DNA from: Triplophysa rosa
Lineage: Eukaryota > Chordata > Actinopteri > Cypriniformes > Nemacheilidae
Length of the DNA stretch: 64,000 bases
Assembly (NCBI RefSeq): GCF_024868665.1
Contig: NC_079898.1
Coordinates: 16,488,403-16,552,402 of the forward strand
Reading direction: 5' to 3'
The position numbers and the translations under genes were made by a program. The notes beneath the pieces are model-generated. The model saw nothing but the letters and a program-made list of their open reading frames with translations. It did no database searches and had not been told where the DNA came from. The stretch's first letter is position 1, and the number at the start of each line of letters is the position of its first letter. Of this stretch, positions 23,556-34,760 are shown one piece after another.

Positions 23556-24065
23556 TATAGCCAGTGGACATTATGCCTTTCCTCCATATCTTCTGTGGGG
23601 TGACCTTAGAAGAAAGCTGTGCTGTTTTGAATTGCTAAACACATAGCCATGAGTAACACTGGCTTTGCTTCAGAAGAAATGAGAGTGGCTTGTGGGAAAG
23701 CAGAATGCAGAAAATGGAGGGCATGTTTTTGTCGTGACATTTCCCCTCCACCTGTCAGTCTTCTCTGTGCCCCTGCACTGGGTCATAGATGCCCGGCTAA
23801 ACCAGACATGTCACCTCTGATTGTATAAAATTGTTTGGGAACATCTTGGGCCTGACAGAAAGAGTCAGCATATGTTGAGATAAACTCAATGAAAACAGCC
23901 AGAGAATATAAAGAGCATGATAGCGTGTGTTTCAAATTCTCATTCACTAAATACAAGAATATGTTTTGTAGGCAGTGTGTGTGTTTGCTAGTCCAAAATA
24001 ATGAACACCGTCAGAGGGTGATTGTGTGTGATTGTGTTGCATTTGAATCAATACCAACACTTTTA
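23556..24065. other. Non-coding DNA
   Basis: No feature recognised. Confidence 0.55.
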
Positions 24066-24250
24066 GTGGCGGTTTCCCGGACAAGGATTATCTTAAACCA
24101 GGACTAGGCCTTAGTTAAATTAGGATAATTCAGTTGTTTTAAAAACATACTTTACAAAAAAACATTACTGTGTGCATCTTGAGACAAAACAATCGCAGTG
24201 ATATATTTTAAGATATGTCAGTGCAAGTTGTTTTCAATCAAGGCATCTCT
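24066..24250 (+). mobile_element. Half of a fold-back MITE ('gcggtttcccggacaagg' end)
   Basis: It begins GCGGTTTCCCGGACAAGG and continues 'ttaaaccaggactaggcctta', the left half of a fold-back repeat common in carp-like fish. The matching right end (inverted 'ccttgtccgggaaaccgc') is absent, so the copy is truncated. Confidence 0.55.
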
Positions 24251-26039
24251 CACATTTAAGTTAGAAATTGCACATTAATGTCTAGTAAATTTCTTTTAAA
24301 TGAGAGCAAATTAATGTAAATGACACAGACTGCATTGATTTCCCTTAAAATAATTGGACAAGGCACATAGAACTGTGTAATGCTTGCTCAGCACAAACTA
24401 TAGGAAGCTTTAGTACTTCTTCAACCATATTGTTCTGGCCTATAGTCACTGTGTGAATTGTTTACATGTTATGTATAATATATGCAAGTCATATTTCAGT
24501 TAAGATCGCAAATTAAAAAAGCTTGCTAATTTTTTTGTTAAAAAAATATTTTGCCAAATATTCATTTGTCGCTTGGTAGAAGCTTGCCAAATTATTTAGA
24601 TGCCAGCATGGATAGGTGGCATGACATGATATACCTTATATACAAAAAAAGCAAAAAAATCATATTTAGCCAAGAACTTTTTTCTTTAATTTTCTAATAC
24701 ATTGCTATTTAATGTCTGCTAAATGTGGGCCCATAAAGCACATCCAATTAATATAACCACATGCTGCTGTCCATCTGAAACCTGGTTTCCTGGTTTTAAA
24801 ACCTTTTTATTTTTTGCCATAAATCATTATTATTAGTCGACCTTTAAATCTGTTACTGGGTTTTTCATTTGCCAATAAAAATACAACACAGTATTTAATC
24901 ATTTAAAAAGTACAGTGTTTATTTTTTTTCTGAAAAACAGCGAATTTGGACATCCGAGGTTTAGGAAAACAGCCAAAATATGTAAATGTTAGGTTTATAG
25001 TTATGTTTTATGTACATATTTAGCTGCTCTGCAACTAAATTTGGTGTATTTCATGCTGAGCTGCCTGACCACACAGCTATACTGTATGTGAGGTTGATAA
25101 ATCAGTCTAATCTGACCCGGGATCAGAGGATCCAGATTAGAGCAGAAAGCTGCATGTTGCCTAATGTACATCCTGGTGTACATCCTAATGTACAAGCAGC
25201 ACAATGTCATGCCAAATTATCTAACAAAGTGAGCTTCAGATAGCCAAGCGTTTAGTAACTAAAAAAAATGTATTCATAAATTTAAGCTCTTTAGACTTAT
25301 TTGTGTGATATTATAGTGAGTGAAGAACTGGTGTACTGTAAACAGGACAAGGCACAAACACTGGATTGCAAACCTGTGTATGCTATCTGAGAAGGCACCA
25401 TTTTTTTTCAGACACAGTTACAATAGTGCTTCACTGATTGCAGAGCTTTATGGAGTCCAGAAAAGGTTTCAGAGGGTATCGCTGTACAGTACAGTTCTGT
25501 CTGAACGCTGGTTTGTGTCATTACTCAGTCTCACAATCTCAATCTCTTCATAGGAGATTTTTATTGCACTTCTAAAATGTCTTTTCGGTCTATACATGAC
25601 AGTACAGTATTGCTTTTATAGTTTATCTTTATTCTGCTTTTGTTTTTTGTTATTTATTTTCTTTGTTTGCTTTTTTCAAGCATCATTTCAATGCACACAC
25701 ATGTCCACTGGCTGTAAACAGCCTTTATGTTTTCTCTGTCTATGGATAATTAAGTAGAGGATGCTTGACTCTGCTTTAATGGCTGGTGGGCAAATGCAAT
25801 TAAAGGCTCATAGCGGGAACTTTATTTATGTTGACGTCTCCTCATCATTCATTAGAATGTCTGGGCCTGGCACGTCATTCTCTGGTTAACTTCAATTTAT
25901 CACTCCATTGAATTTACTTTGTATAATCTGCATTTCAGATTTTTTTTCATAAACATATAGACCATTTTCCTGAAACGCTACCTTTTTCGGTTCTTTTTAG
26001 TTTACATATATAAGTCATATATCTTTCCTGTCCTTATGA
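24251..26039. other. Non-coding DNA
   Basis: AT-rich. A small cluster of 'taatgtacatcctggtgtac' words lies at 25160-25195. No exon is supported. Confidence 0.5.
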
Positions 26040-26300
26040 AACCTCAGTTGTCCAAAGTCACTGTTTTTCAGGAAATTAAAAAAACACAGTACTTTTTAAA
26101 TGATTACATACTGTGTTGTCAACATTGACAATCATTTTTAATACTTCTATTGGTCAGATATTTGGAAAAGCCAGTGACAAACAGAAAGGGACTAATAATA
26201 ATGATTTATGGCAAAAAATAAAAATCACGAAATATGGAGATACAAGGTTTCAGAAGGACACCAGTGATGCAAGTCCTAAAGATGTTTGTTTAACATTTAA
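26040..26300 (+). repeat. Fragment related to the TTAA element at 3140-3320
   Basis: 'TTTTTCAGGAA(a/g)TTAAAAAAAC' and the following 90 bases match 3158-3240 with moderate divergence. 'ggagatacaaggttt' near 26238 matches 'gaagatacaaggttt' near 3298. The terminal TTAAAGGG is not present, so this is an internal fragment of the same family. Confidence 0.45.
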
Positions 26301-26874
26301 ATTCAGTCCTAAATATTCTAGTACTTATATTTTGTGTATCTAAACAAAAGACAAAAGTATTGAAACAAAGTCTGTATAGAATTGTATGAGATGATCTAAA
26401 TATAAATATGCATTTTCCATCTCGCCAGGAAATTTTTTTTTGGCTTGTGGTTGATCAAATCAAAGATTTATTAAGCTACATCAGAAATAGACTGAATTTT
26501 ACCTTACAAGAATTGTGCGTACTTGCTGGTAAAGAATAGCCTAGATACTAAGAATATAAATGTCTTATACTTTTAACACACAAATATATAAATATGTATG
26601 TTTATGTAATGTTCTGTGTGTGGCTGTTGGTGTCAGATTTTACAGCCACTTGTTACATTTTCATTAAGAGCAACTGGCAGCGTTTGGTAGCAATGAAGGA
26701 AACAATCTGTTAATATGTTTATTCTACTATATACTACCCGGTACAATGTCTCTTATATGTTATTATCCCCCATTTTCTGTAAAATAGTCTTTATTTTATA
26801 TATGCACAATTTAGAATCTTTTAGACTGTAAATCGTATTATATTGTATTGTCATTGTGTTAAATGTCTGTACTA
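26301..26874. other. Non-coding AT-rich DNA
   Basis: No feature recognised. Confidence 0.5.
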
Positions 26875-26955
26875 GAAGCTTCCAACACCAAAGAAAATTC
26901 CTTGTGTGTGCAAGCACACTTGGCAATAAAGCTCTTCTGATTCTGATTCTGATGA
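26875..26955 (+). repeat. 3' end of a LINE-like repeat with TTCTGA tail
   Basis: 'attccttgtgtgtgcaagca', 'cttggcaataaagctc' and then three tandem TTCTGA/GATTCT units form the familiar 3' terminus of a fish non-LTR retrotransposon family. The AATAAA here belongs to the repeat. The 5' part has no recognisable reverse transcriptase, so the copy is severely truncated. I cannot name the clade. Confidence 0.5.
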
Positions 26956-27158
26956 TCAATTTTGCGACGGCAAAATTGTGTCCCCTGTTTGTTTTCTCCA
27001 TGTGCTTATTTAGAGCTCCTGAGCAATATTTCTCTTCAACCAAATACACACAAATAAACAATGTGCCAGTTCTTCTTGAACTGGAAGGCTGATGGCCGCA
27101 AACCAACACGCTGCTTTCTCTTGCTAGCGGTTGCTCATTAATTTCACAATCAGAATTT

Positions 27159-27160
27159 CA

Positions 27161-27192
<32 letters not shown>

Positions 27193-27205
27193 ATCTGTCT
27201 CTCTG
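27159..27205. repeat. (CT)n microsatellite
   Basis: A TCTCTC run with a few interruptions. Confidence 0.9.
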
Positions 27206-28919
27206 AGTTTCATCTGGAATGGACAGCTTGTTCTGTTGTTGTGCAGTGAGGGCCAAAACTGCTCTAGAACTGTCAGAACAGTGGAACACACACACTGTGC
27301 CTCGATTCTTTATAGTCATATTTCTGCCAAAAACACTTTACTGGATGGAGCTTTTCCTGCATTAAAAATATCAGCCATTTGTAAGGCTTAGATAAGAACA
27401 CTTCGCGAGTCCAGCTCTCACCATAATGGCATCCGTTAATGACAAGCCACATGGGAAATCTGAAGTTTAACATGCTGATTAATCTTTAGGCATAGGTGGA
27501 TAAAAGGGGTTATTAAGAGAACATTTAAAACATTTTCACAAAGTATTAATCATCCTTGCACTTATCACTTAACGGTCTGTGTCCAAAGAATGAGGTGTTT
27601 TAAGATAATGAAACGCTTTATTGTAGGTCACAAGATCAGCACTCTGACTTCAGTCCTAATGGGGTTTAGCATATGCTGGGGTTTTGTAGCAAATAAATCT
27701 TAATTCTGACAAAAAAAAACTTTATGTGGCTGAAGAGTGGCATCATTAACTTTGTATAGAGTAATAGAAACATTATGCTTAAATCCATTTCTTACAGACC
27801 ACTGTGCACCTCAGTTCCTGGCAAACCTGGCACATATGTAAATTAGATTTGAGTGTTATAGCAGTGGGAATAAATTTAATCTTGGTTTTGCTGTTTTAAA
27901 GGTGCACAGATAAGCAGCATTCCCAAAATAAGCAAATGTGAGCATGTGATACTAAATTGTTCCAATGAAAGTGTTTAGCTGTGCTGTATAATTTATAGGA
28001 ATATGATGGTATTGGTTAGACAGGAGTTCTGTACTGATTCTAATCTGGGCATCTTCCCCACTGTGCTTTCTTGTCAAATCTTGACTCCTGAAGTGACTCT
28101 GTGACACACTGTGTGATCTCCCCCACTGGCTAAACATGAGTGTGATAGCTTGGACATTTTACACACTGCAATATGGACACTTTACTGTGCACACACACAT
28201 ATAGAAACATCCATTGTTGTACTATACACTATACTCTCCACATTGTTTTATATTATATTACAGTAGCTGGTTTGTACATGCCAAACAAAATTCACACGGA
28301 GACAACATTTTGACTGTAAAACACTAAGGATTTGATTCTGTTGAAAGACAGTGATGTTCTTTATTAAAACTTGACAGCTGTGTCATTATTCGGCCAGACA
28401 TGACAATATCCTTAAATTGTTTACGCTTTTCTGATGGAACTTGTTGTAACTAAAGCACTCCACACTTTGGTGAGTGTAAAGTTGTCGCTGTTTAAGACTT
28501 TCACTGTTAAATGTATACTGTGTAAAGACTTCTAGCCCTGAGCTAAAAGTCACAAAAGACAGCGATAACATCAACATAATATAACAATTATCACATTCTA
28601 GTCATGTCTTCAGGTCTACATCTCATGAAGGATTCTACTTCATTACAAATAGTCCTGGAGCAACATCCACACCTTCTTCTGTCATCTGGTATTTCATATC
28701 ATACTGATGATGGTTCTCTGCTATAGACTCAGATTACAGAAAATTCCATTAGGCTACACATTAAAAAATATATAAATAGTCAATAATTACAGTAGCATAT
28801 ACAAAGACAATATTTATTTAGTATTAAGGTACATTTTTATTTATTAACCTTTGTACCTATAAAGCAATACATTTAAAATGCATCTCTTTACTAAGTATGT
28901 ATTAACATATATGTACTGA
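27206..28919. other. Non-coding DNA
   Basis: No exon or repeat end was recognised. Confidence 0.55.
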
Positions 28920-29395
28920 CATATCACTTGAGACTTACTGAAATAAAATTATAAGTAAACTTTATTTGGAGTACTACTTGTACACAATGCACATTTCTTA
29001 ATATTAGGCCTAAAATGTGTTTTATGCCACTTTTGATAAGGATTGTATGATTTTTTTATAACATCAATCTTTCAATGCAAGATATTTAAAGTGTACCTGG
29101 AGTATACTTGCAGTGGTTCCACTTTAGCACAATCAAATATACTTAAGTATTATCTTTTGTTGGACCCCAGCACTAGTTCTGCACAATTAAAGTGCATTAA
29201 ATACAAAATTAGTTGTTCCAATTTAGCAGACTTTAAATACTGTATACCACTTTAGTGTTCCAAAAGTACAATGGTATGCATGGTATTTTTATTAAATAAA
29301 TAAAGCGTAAATGGATTTGCAAGTATACCTACTTAGCATGAATTAAATGTATTTCAAATACATTTAAGTATATTTCCTTTTCACTAGGTATAATG
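28920..29395. repeat. Diffuse repeat rich in 'agtatactt' words
   Basis: AAGTA, TATACTT, AAGTATAC and TTTAAGTATA recur in both orientations over about 470 bases, ending 'ccttttcactaggta'. This resembles an old fold-back repeat common in zebrafish-like genomes. Precise ends are not visible. Confidence 0.4.
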
Positions 29396-29423
29396 ATCAT
29401 TTTACTGTAAAATAGTGTAAATG

Positions 29424-29839
29424 TTAAAGGCATAATTCACCCAAAAATGAAAATTCTGTCATGAATTACTCAACCTTAAATTGTTTCAAACCAAATGTAT
29501 TTGTTCTGTTGAACACAAAGAAAGATATTTGGAAGAATGTTGGCAACTGAGATTTCTGGGGCACCACTGACTACCATTAAAATGGTAAAAAAGTCCCCAA
29601 GAACTGATTGTTTTCATACAATTTTCAAAATATTTTCTTTTGTGTTCAACAGAATATACACAATGATTCTTTCTACCATGGTAGTCAATGGTGACTAAGA
29701 AATCTCAGTTGCTAACACTTTTATCTTTCAAATATCTTTAAATATCTTTCTTTGTGTTCAACCAAATTTATACAGGTTTCAAACTACTTGAGAGTAATTC
29801 ATGACAGAATTTTCATTTTTGGGTCAACTTTCCCTTTAA
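29424..29839. mobile_element. TTAA-flanked MITE (copy 3)
   Basis: The left end is TTAAAGGCATAATTCACCC and the right end is GGGTCAACTTTCCCTTTAA. TTAA lies at both ends (29424-29427 and 29836-29839). The two arms are inverted copies around 'ctaccattaaaatgg'. It is non-coding. Confidence 0.9.
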
Positions 29840-29906
29840 TTTCGCAAATCATTTACATTTTAAAATAAAATAATAGCAAAGCATAAAAAACAGCATTTGA
29901 CATATA

Positions 29907-30270
29907 TGTGACTCTGGACAACAAAACCAGGGGGTCAATTTTTCGAAATTGAGATTTTTACATCATCTGAATGGTGAATTAATAAGCTTTCTATTTATTT
30001 TTTTATTAAGATAGGACAATATCTGGCGGAGCTACAACTGTTTAAAAGCTGGAATCTGAGGGTGCAAAAAATATATATATATTGAGAAAATCGCCTTTGA
30101 AGTTGTTAATCAGAGGCGCTGTAGCAGGTCATCCACTCACAAAAATAACGTTTTGATATATTTACGGTAGGAAATTTACAAAATATCTTCATGGAACATG
30201 ATCTTGACTTAATATCCTAATGATTTTTTTCCTGTGCTAATCAAAACTGGTTTTGTTGTCCAGGGTCACA
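29907..30270 (-). mobile_element. 'TGTGACCCTGG' TIR element, short copy
   Basis: The left end is TGTGACTCTGGACAACAAAACC and the right end is GGTTTTGTTGTCCAGGGTCACA, which are inverted repeats. The interior matches the element at 45687-46343 in the opposite orientation: 'aaaatcgcctttgaag' and 'catggaacatgatcttgac' against the reverse complements there. It lacks an internal segment present in the longer copy. Target duplication is ambiguous (TA or ATAT-like). Confidence 0.8.
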
Positions 30271-32583
30271 TATTACTAATACCATAATGAATATCGAGCG
30301 ACTTTTGTACCTAATACAAGTGCAACAACTTGTTTGATGATGTTTTCAAATATATGTTTTGATACTTAAATGTCAAATCAACATGTATTTAATAATTTTT
30401 GTCTTAAATCAATGACATTATTGGGTGAATTTGATACAGCGGAGCCATACAGCCTGCGGTAAGACTATATGATCCCTGTGTGATATTTAATAAGGCCGTT
30501 TTTCACCACACTGTTCATTTTTCAGGGGATGGACACTGTCAGCTCGCAACAGTTTGTGATTAGTTTGGCCTCATACTGAATCAATCTTACGCCTACAGTC
30601 TAGCTTTTCAATCTAATTTACTGCTGCTTGGATCTCTGGCTTCATAGGACGGTTTAAAACGGGAGCTTCATTTCATGTTGCATTAAAATATATTCGTAGA
30701 GTCGCATTTGGGATGTTCTTGATATATTTTGACCATTGCTTGATCAGATTACATATAAATATAATGAAACTTCGGCTTAGTCATGCGTGTCTCTGCAAAA
30801 TCAGATTTGTGGATTCTTTTACCACATCACTGCAACATCAAACTCTGTGCTTTACCGGATGACTACCTCAAGCCTAATTCAAGTCGAGAGTCTCTGCGTA
30901 ACACGTCTTTTATGTTTCCATTTTTTCCTACAGTACTTTAATCTCGCCTACAAAGTAAGGTCACGCCACCACGTGTTTACAAACCAATTTCCCGTCTCTT
31001 CCATAATAAACACAGTATGTGCTCAAAGGTTATGCTTCCTTGCCTTTGCCTAATTAACACTGAGTTTGATTTATAACCTCGTCGCCGTGGCGATGTGAGA
31101 GACGTACACGCACCATTGACGTTGCGATGCGTCGCTATCGTCCCAATTACCCACAGGCACCATTACAGAACACTCCCCCAATATACTTCATTAACGTCAA
31201 GTCACCGATTAATTTAATACGCAGAAAAAATACTCTCTCATTACAGTCAATCAAAGCCATAATTATTTTTGCCACATTACAATCAGTTTCCAGCGTCATT
31301 TAAAAATAAACCTCCTAATACTTCACTCAGCGAGTGTCTCATTGCACCTGGACTGTCTTTCAATTGGCATCAAAGGCATTGAATGCAGCTGATCCTGTAT
31401 TAGAAGCTATTCAAAGCCAGCAGAGATAATGTGTCTGCCACGGTCTGTGGTAAATGTATAAATTCTGCCATTGTTTGTGTTGCTGTGCTCAGGGGACTGG
31501 AAGAAACAGGTCATGCTCCAGTGCTCTCACAACAAGTGAATAGCGCCCCACCTCACTCTTCCATGTACACAAATACGACCATATTGTTGTGGATAGGATT
31601 GTGGTTCTGTTTGATTGGATATAGTGTCTTCTTATTTAAGCATTATATACTTTCCATTTCATTATATTTTACATTTTGTAAAGTGTTTCTAATGCCATCT
31701 AAATGGGTACAATCTGGTTTCCTGACATTTTGAAGAACACTTCACAAGTCTGTTGTGTCTTGGCACTATAAGTTTTGGGTACCTGTGTGCATGTGTATGT
31801 AGCGTATGTTTGTGTGTGAGAGTGAGTACAAAAGCAGTTCTGGTTGGCAGATCCATCATTGACTGAGGTGCCGAGGAAAACAGCGCTGTGAGATTACACT
31901 GTTTACCATGGCAGAAACAAAGACTCCGTCCTTCTAACCACACAGACTACAATTTATTGACTGTCAGTGCAATCCATCATTCAACCAGAAGTGTGAAAGG
32001 ACTCACAAAGACAAACACACGGACACACGAACGCTGACATACGCAATGTGTGCTGCTTGTTGTTCTTGAGGAAAACTGGATTAGTCTATATATCTCTGAG
32101 GATACGTCAGCCATTGTCATTTGTCACAGTGTGTGTCATGTAGTAAACGTTAATGCTCAATGTATTTTGGTTTCCTTTATTTGTTTCGTTTATAGAGGAA
32201 CAGAATGTGAGGTCCGTTATCATGAAAGTCAACAGGAGCATAGTTTATTGCCCATTTAGTTCCGTTATCTGACGGATTTATTGGTAAAACAGGATGTTCA
32301 ACAAGGAAATAAATGTTGCATTTACTTTGTACTTGAAATCCATCAGCAATTGATTGGACCGGGAATTCTAAAGCCGATTTGATTGGACGAGAACTTTGAC
32401 GAGAGGCTGAAGTGTAGCGTGATATCATGGAATTTCTAGATTTTTTTGAGCGCACGTGCCAGTCAATTTTGAACGATTATATCTTCTAAATGGGAATTTT
32501 GTCAGCGCCTAGGAGCATCAGTTTATTGACGTCCTTATTTTTAATAAAAGGAAAAAAACTTTCATTTGGATTTCACTTGGGCT
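30271..32583. other. Unique, complex non-coding DNA holding a microexon candidate
   Basis: From about 30430 to 31430 the sequence is complex, less AT-biased and free of recognisable repeats, unlike most of the window. Long conserved non-coding flanks would look like this, but conservation cannot be judged here. The only strong signal inside is the 21-nt segment at 30934-30954. Confidence 0.45.
30934..30954 (+). CDS. Candidate 21-nt microexon
   Basis: A long pyrimidine-rich acceptor (tttccattttttcctacag) precedes exactly 21 bases, followed by a consensus donor (AAA|gtaagg). The length is a multiple of three. It encodes YFNLAYK in one phase and TLISPT with split end codons in another. The third phase contains TAA. 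A 'ctctgcg' element about 40 bases upstream carries a UGC of the type found near neural microexons. The surrounding DNA looks unique. There is no transcript evidence, so this stays a candidate. In phase 2 it would be compatible with the candidates at 8855-8941 and 34211. Confidence 0.35.
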
Positions 32584-32786
32584 TTAAAGAGACAGTTCCC
32601 CCCAAAATAAAAATTCTGTCATTCTCTGTCAATTCTGTTTACTTAGCCTCGAGTTGGTCCAAATCTGAACTGTTTGGTTACAAGCTCCTCCAAATATCTT
32701 TCTCAACCAAACAAAGAAATTTATACAGATTTGGTGGAACAATTTGAAGTTTTTCAAAACCCTTTTTGGGTGAACTGTTCCTTTAA
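32584..32786. mobile_element. TTAA-flanked MITE (copy 4, shortened)
   Basis: The left end is TTAAAGAGACAGTTCCCCCC and the right end is TTTTTGGGTGAACTGTTCC followed by TTTAA. Family words 'aattctgtcat' and 'ccaaatatctttct' are present. At about 200 bp it has lost much of the central fold-back. Confidence 0.8.
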
Positions 32787-34210
32787 GACATCATTAACTC
32801 CCAAAATGTTTGTGTTCGGAAATATACACACAACCTGTTGGCATTATTACATTTAAGGTAAAACATGACTTTCTAAGTAAATTTTATAATAAAGTCTTGT
32901 GAAAATTGTTGCTTTGAAACTGTGGTTAAATGGTTTGCACTTAACGAATACAAAAGCACATTGAAGAAGTGCTTTGAAACCAAGCTAATTAAAAATGTGA
33001 ACCTGTTTGTATAAACATAAAACAGAAAGATAAAGTGTGTGTGTTTGCGTGTGTGGAGGTGGCTCTTTGTTTTGTTTAGGTGAAGTGCAGCTTCATAAAT
33101 GTAAGATGAAGTGGGCACACATGGCCTCTGCTTTGCACATGAAACAGAACAGCGGATGTACGGGCCGGATGAAAGGAAGCTTTTGGTCCAGCAGGCTTTG
33201 TGTGGTCTCATGTCTCCACCTAAACAAAATGTGACATACAACTCAGTTCAGAGTGAGCATACCAATAACATGTCATCTGCTGTAGCAAATATATACTTTA
33301 TTACAACTGCACCAACTGAATGCCTGCAGCATTATTGTGTTTCTTTAGATATATTGGTTTCCCATTAAATTGTTTGAGAGAGAGGTGGAATACCTTACTG
33401 ATTGTATTATTTTGTCTGCAAATGTCACCATCATATTTTCTTTTGTATATGATAGATGTAGTTTGTAATGTAAGTGCACAACAGTAGCCAGTGTGTGTGA
33501 TTTCAGTTCATAACTTAATTTTCTTCTATTGCAAACATCACAAATGTATTCTCACATACAAATGGAAAGTAACAAACAAGAATTCTGTATGTTTTGTAAA
33601 GACGGGCAGATATTGTAATCAATGCAGGTGTTTACAGGGATGAAATATGCCAAATATGCATCTCTTAGAAACACATCTCCCTCTCTTTTGTGCTTTTAAG
33701 AGACTACATATTGTGAGCTTCTTTTCCGAGTCTTTGAGTTTGTTTGAAGGTCAATATTTTAATGACTAGTAAACTGACAATGCAAATTTTTGCGACTTCA
33801 TTTGTGTGTTTACAAACACCTTATATACAAAGTTAAAATTGAAATGAGTATTTTGTGGCTTTTAGTCGATCTGTATTCTGTTACAACGTTTACAAAATTC
33901 ACTTTTATCTGGTATTCATATTTAATTTACTTTTTCTAAAATATTAATGATTCCGTTTGATGAAATATGTCAAAACTAAAGTACAATTAAAAGAGTGAAT
34001 GAAGTTAATAGAAAAGGACGTTTTGTCCGATGTAGAGTATACGCATTGTAATCTGTGTTTTTGGTGCCCTTATTTAACAAGATAAATACTACTTAAATTC
34101 TATGTCCTTGCCCGAGGCTTGTCCTTATCATTTCATCCGTTTCTCCCATGTATTGTTTCTCATTCTCTCTTCTGTCATTCTCCTGTTTTCTTCTCATTTC
34201 TTTCATACAG
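32787..34210. other. Non-coding DNA
   Basis: A short GT-rich patch lies at 33036-33060. No exon is supported. Confidence 0.5.
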
Positions 34211-34760
34211 AGCCACTGGCATCAACAGCAGTCAAATTTAACTTGAGGAATCTATAAAACCCAGAGAACACTCTTGTCCTTGAGCTTCACTGACTGCACA
34301 AACAACGAATTCAACGTGTCCGCACTCATCCAGGAGCTTTGTCATCCCAGAGAGGAATATATCATGGCCCGTGTGACAAATGAGAAATGTAATAAGAGAA
34401 AGAACCCGGATCTGATCTGATTGAAATGACTGAGTATTCTCATGAATACTCGTCATTGTATTTGTTCTACACATTTGTGAATAATGGCTTTGTCTTAGTA
34501 CTTCAGTTGTGCAGTAGTGATTTAAAACATCCTCCTGTTGGATTTACTGTACAGTGTACAAAAAAAAAGAGCAGCCCGCAGGGAGATTACTGACCATAAC
34601 TCATCATGCCACAACAATATGAAACATAGCTAACCTTTGACCTTTACATGCAGAAAGAGCAGTTCACTGTGCTCTTCATATAAGACAGTGACATGTTTGC
34701 TATTCACAGAAAAAGCGAATCCTGGCCTGTGAGCTAGTGAAATAAATGCTGGAAAAGTTT
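34211..34760 (+). other. Candidate terminal exon after a strong acceptor
   Basis: An unusually long pyrimidine tract (about 34150-34208, ending ctttcatacag) forms an excellent acceptor. All three frames downstream stop within about 50 bases, so any coding part is short: ATGINSSQI plus stop in phase 2, or PLASTAVKFNLRNL plus stop in another phase. AATAAA occurs at 34741-34746. This could be the last exon of a + strand gene, but there is no protein match and no transcript evidence. Confidence 0.25.

Noticed and set aside
26929..26934. AATAAA as a gene polyadenylation signal
   Set aside because: It belongs to the 3' end of a LINE-like repeat with a TTCTGA tail.
30787..31053. 88-codon frame
   Set aside because: Composition is not coding-like, and it spans the good acceptor and donor of the microexon candidate.
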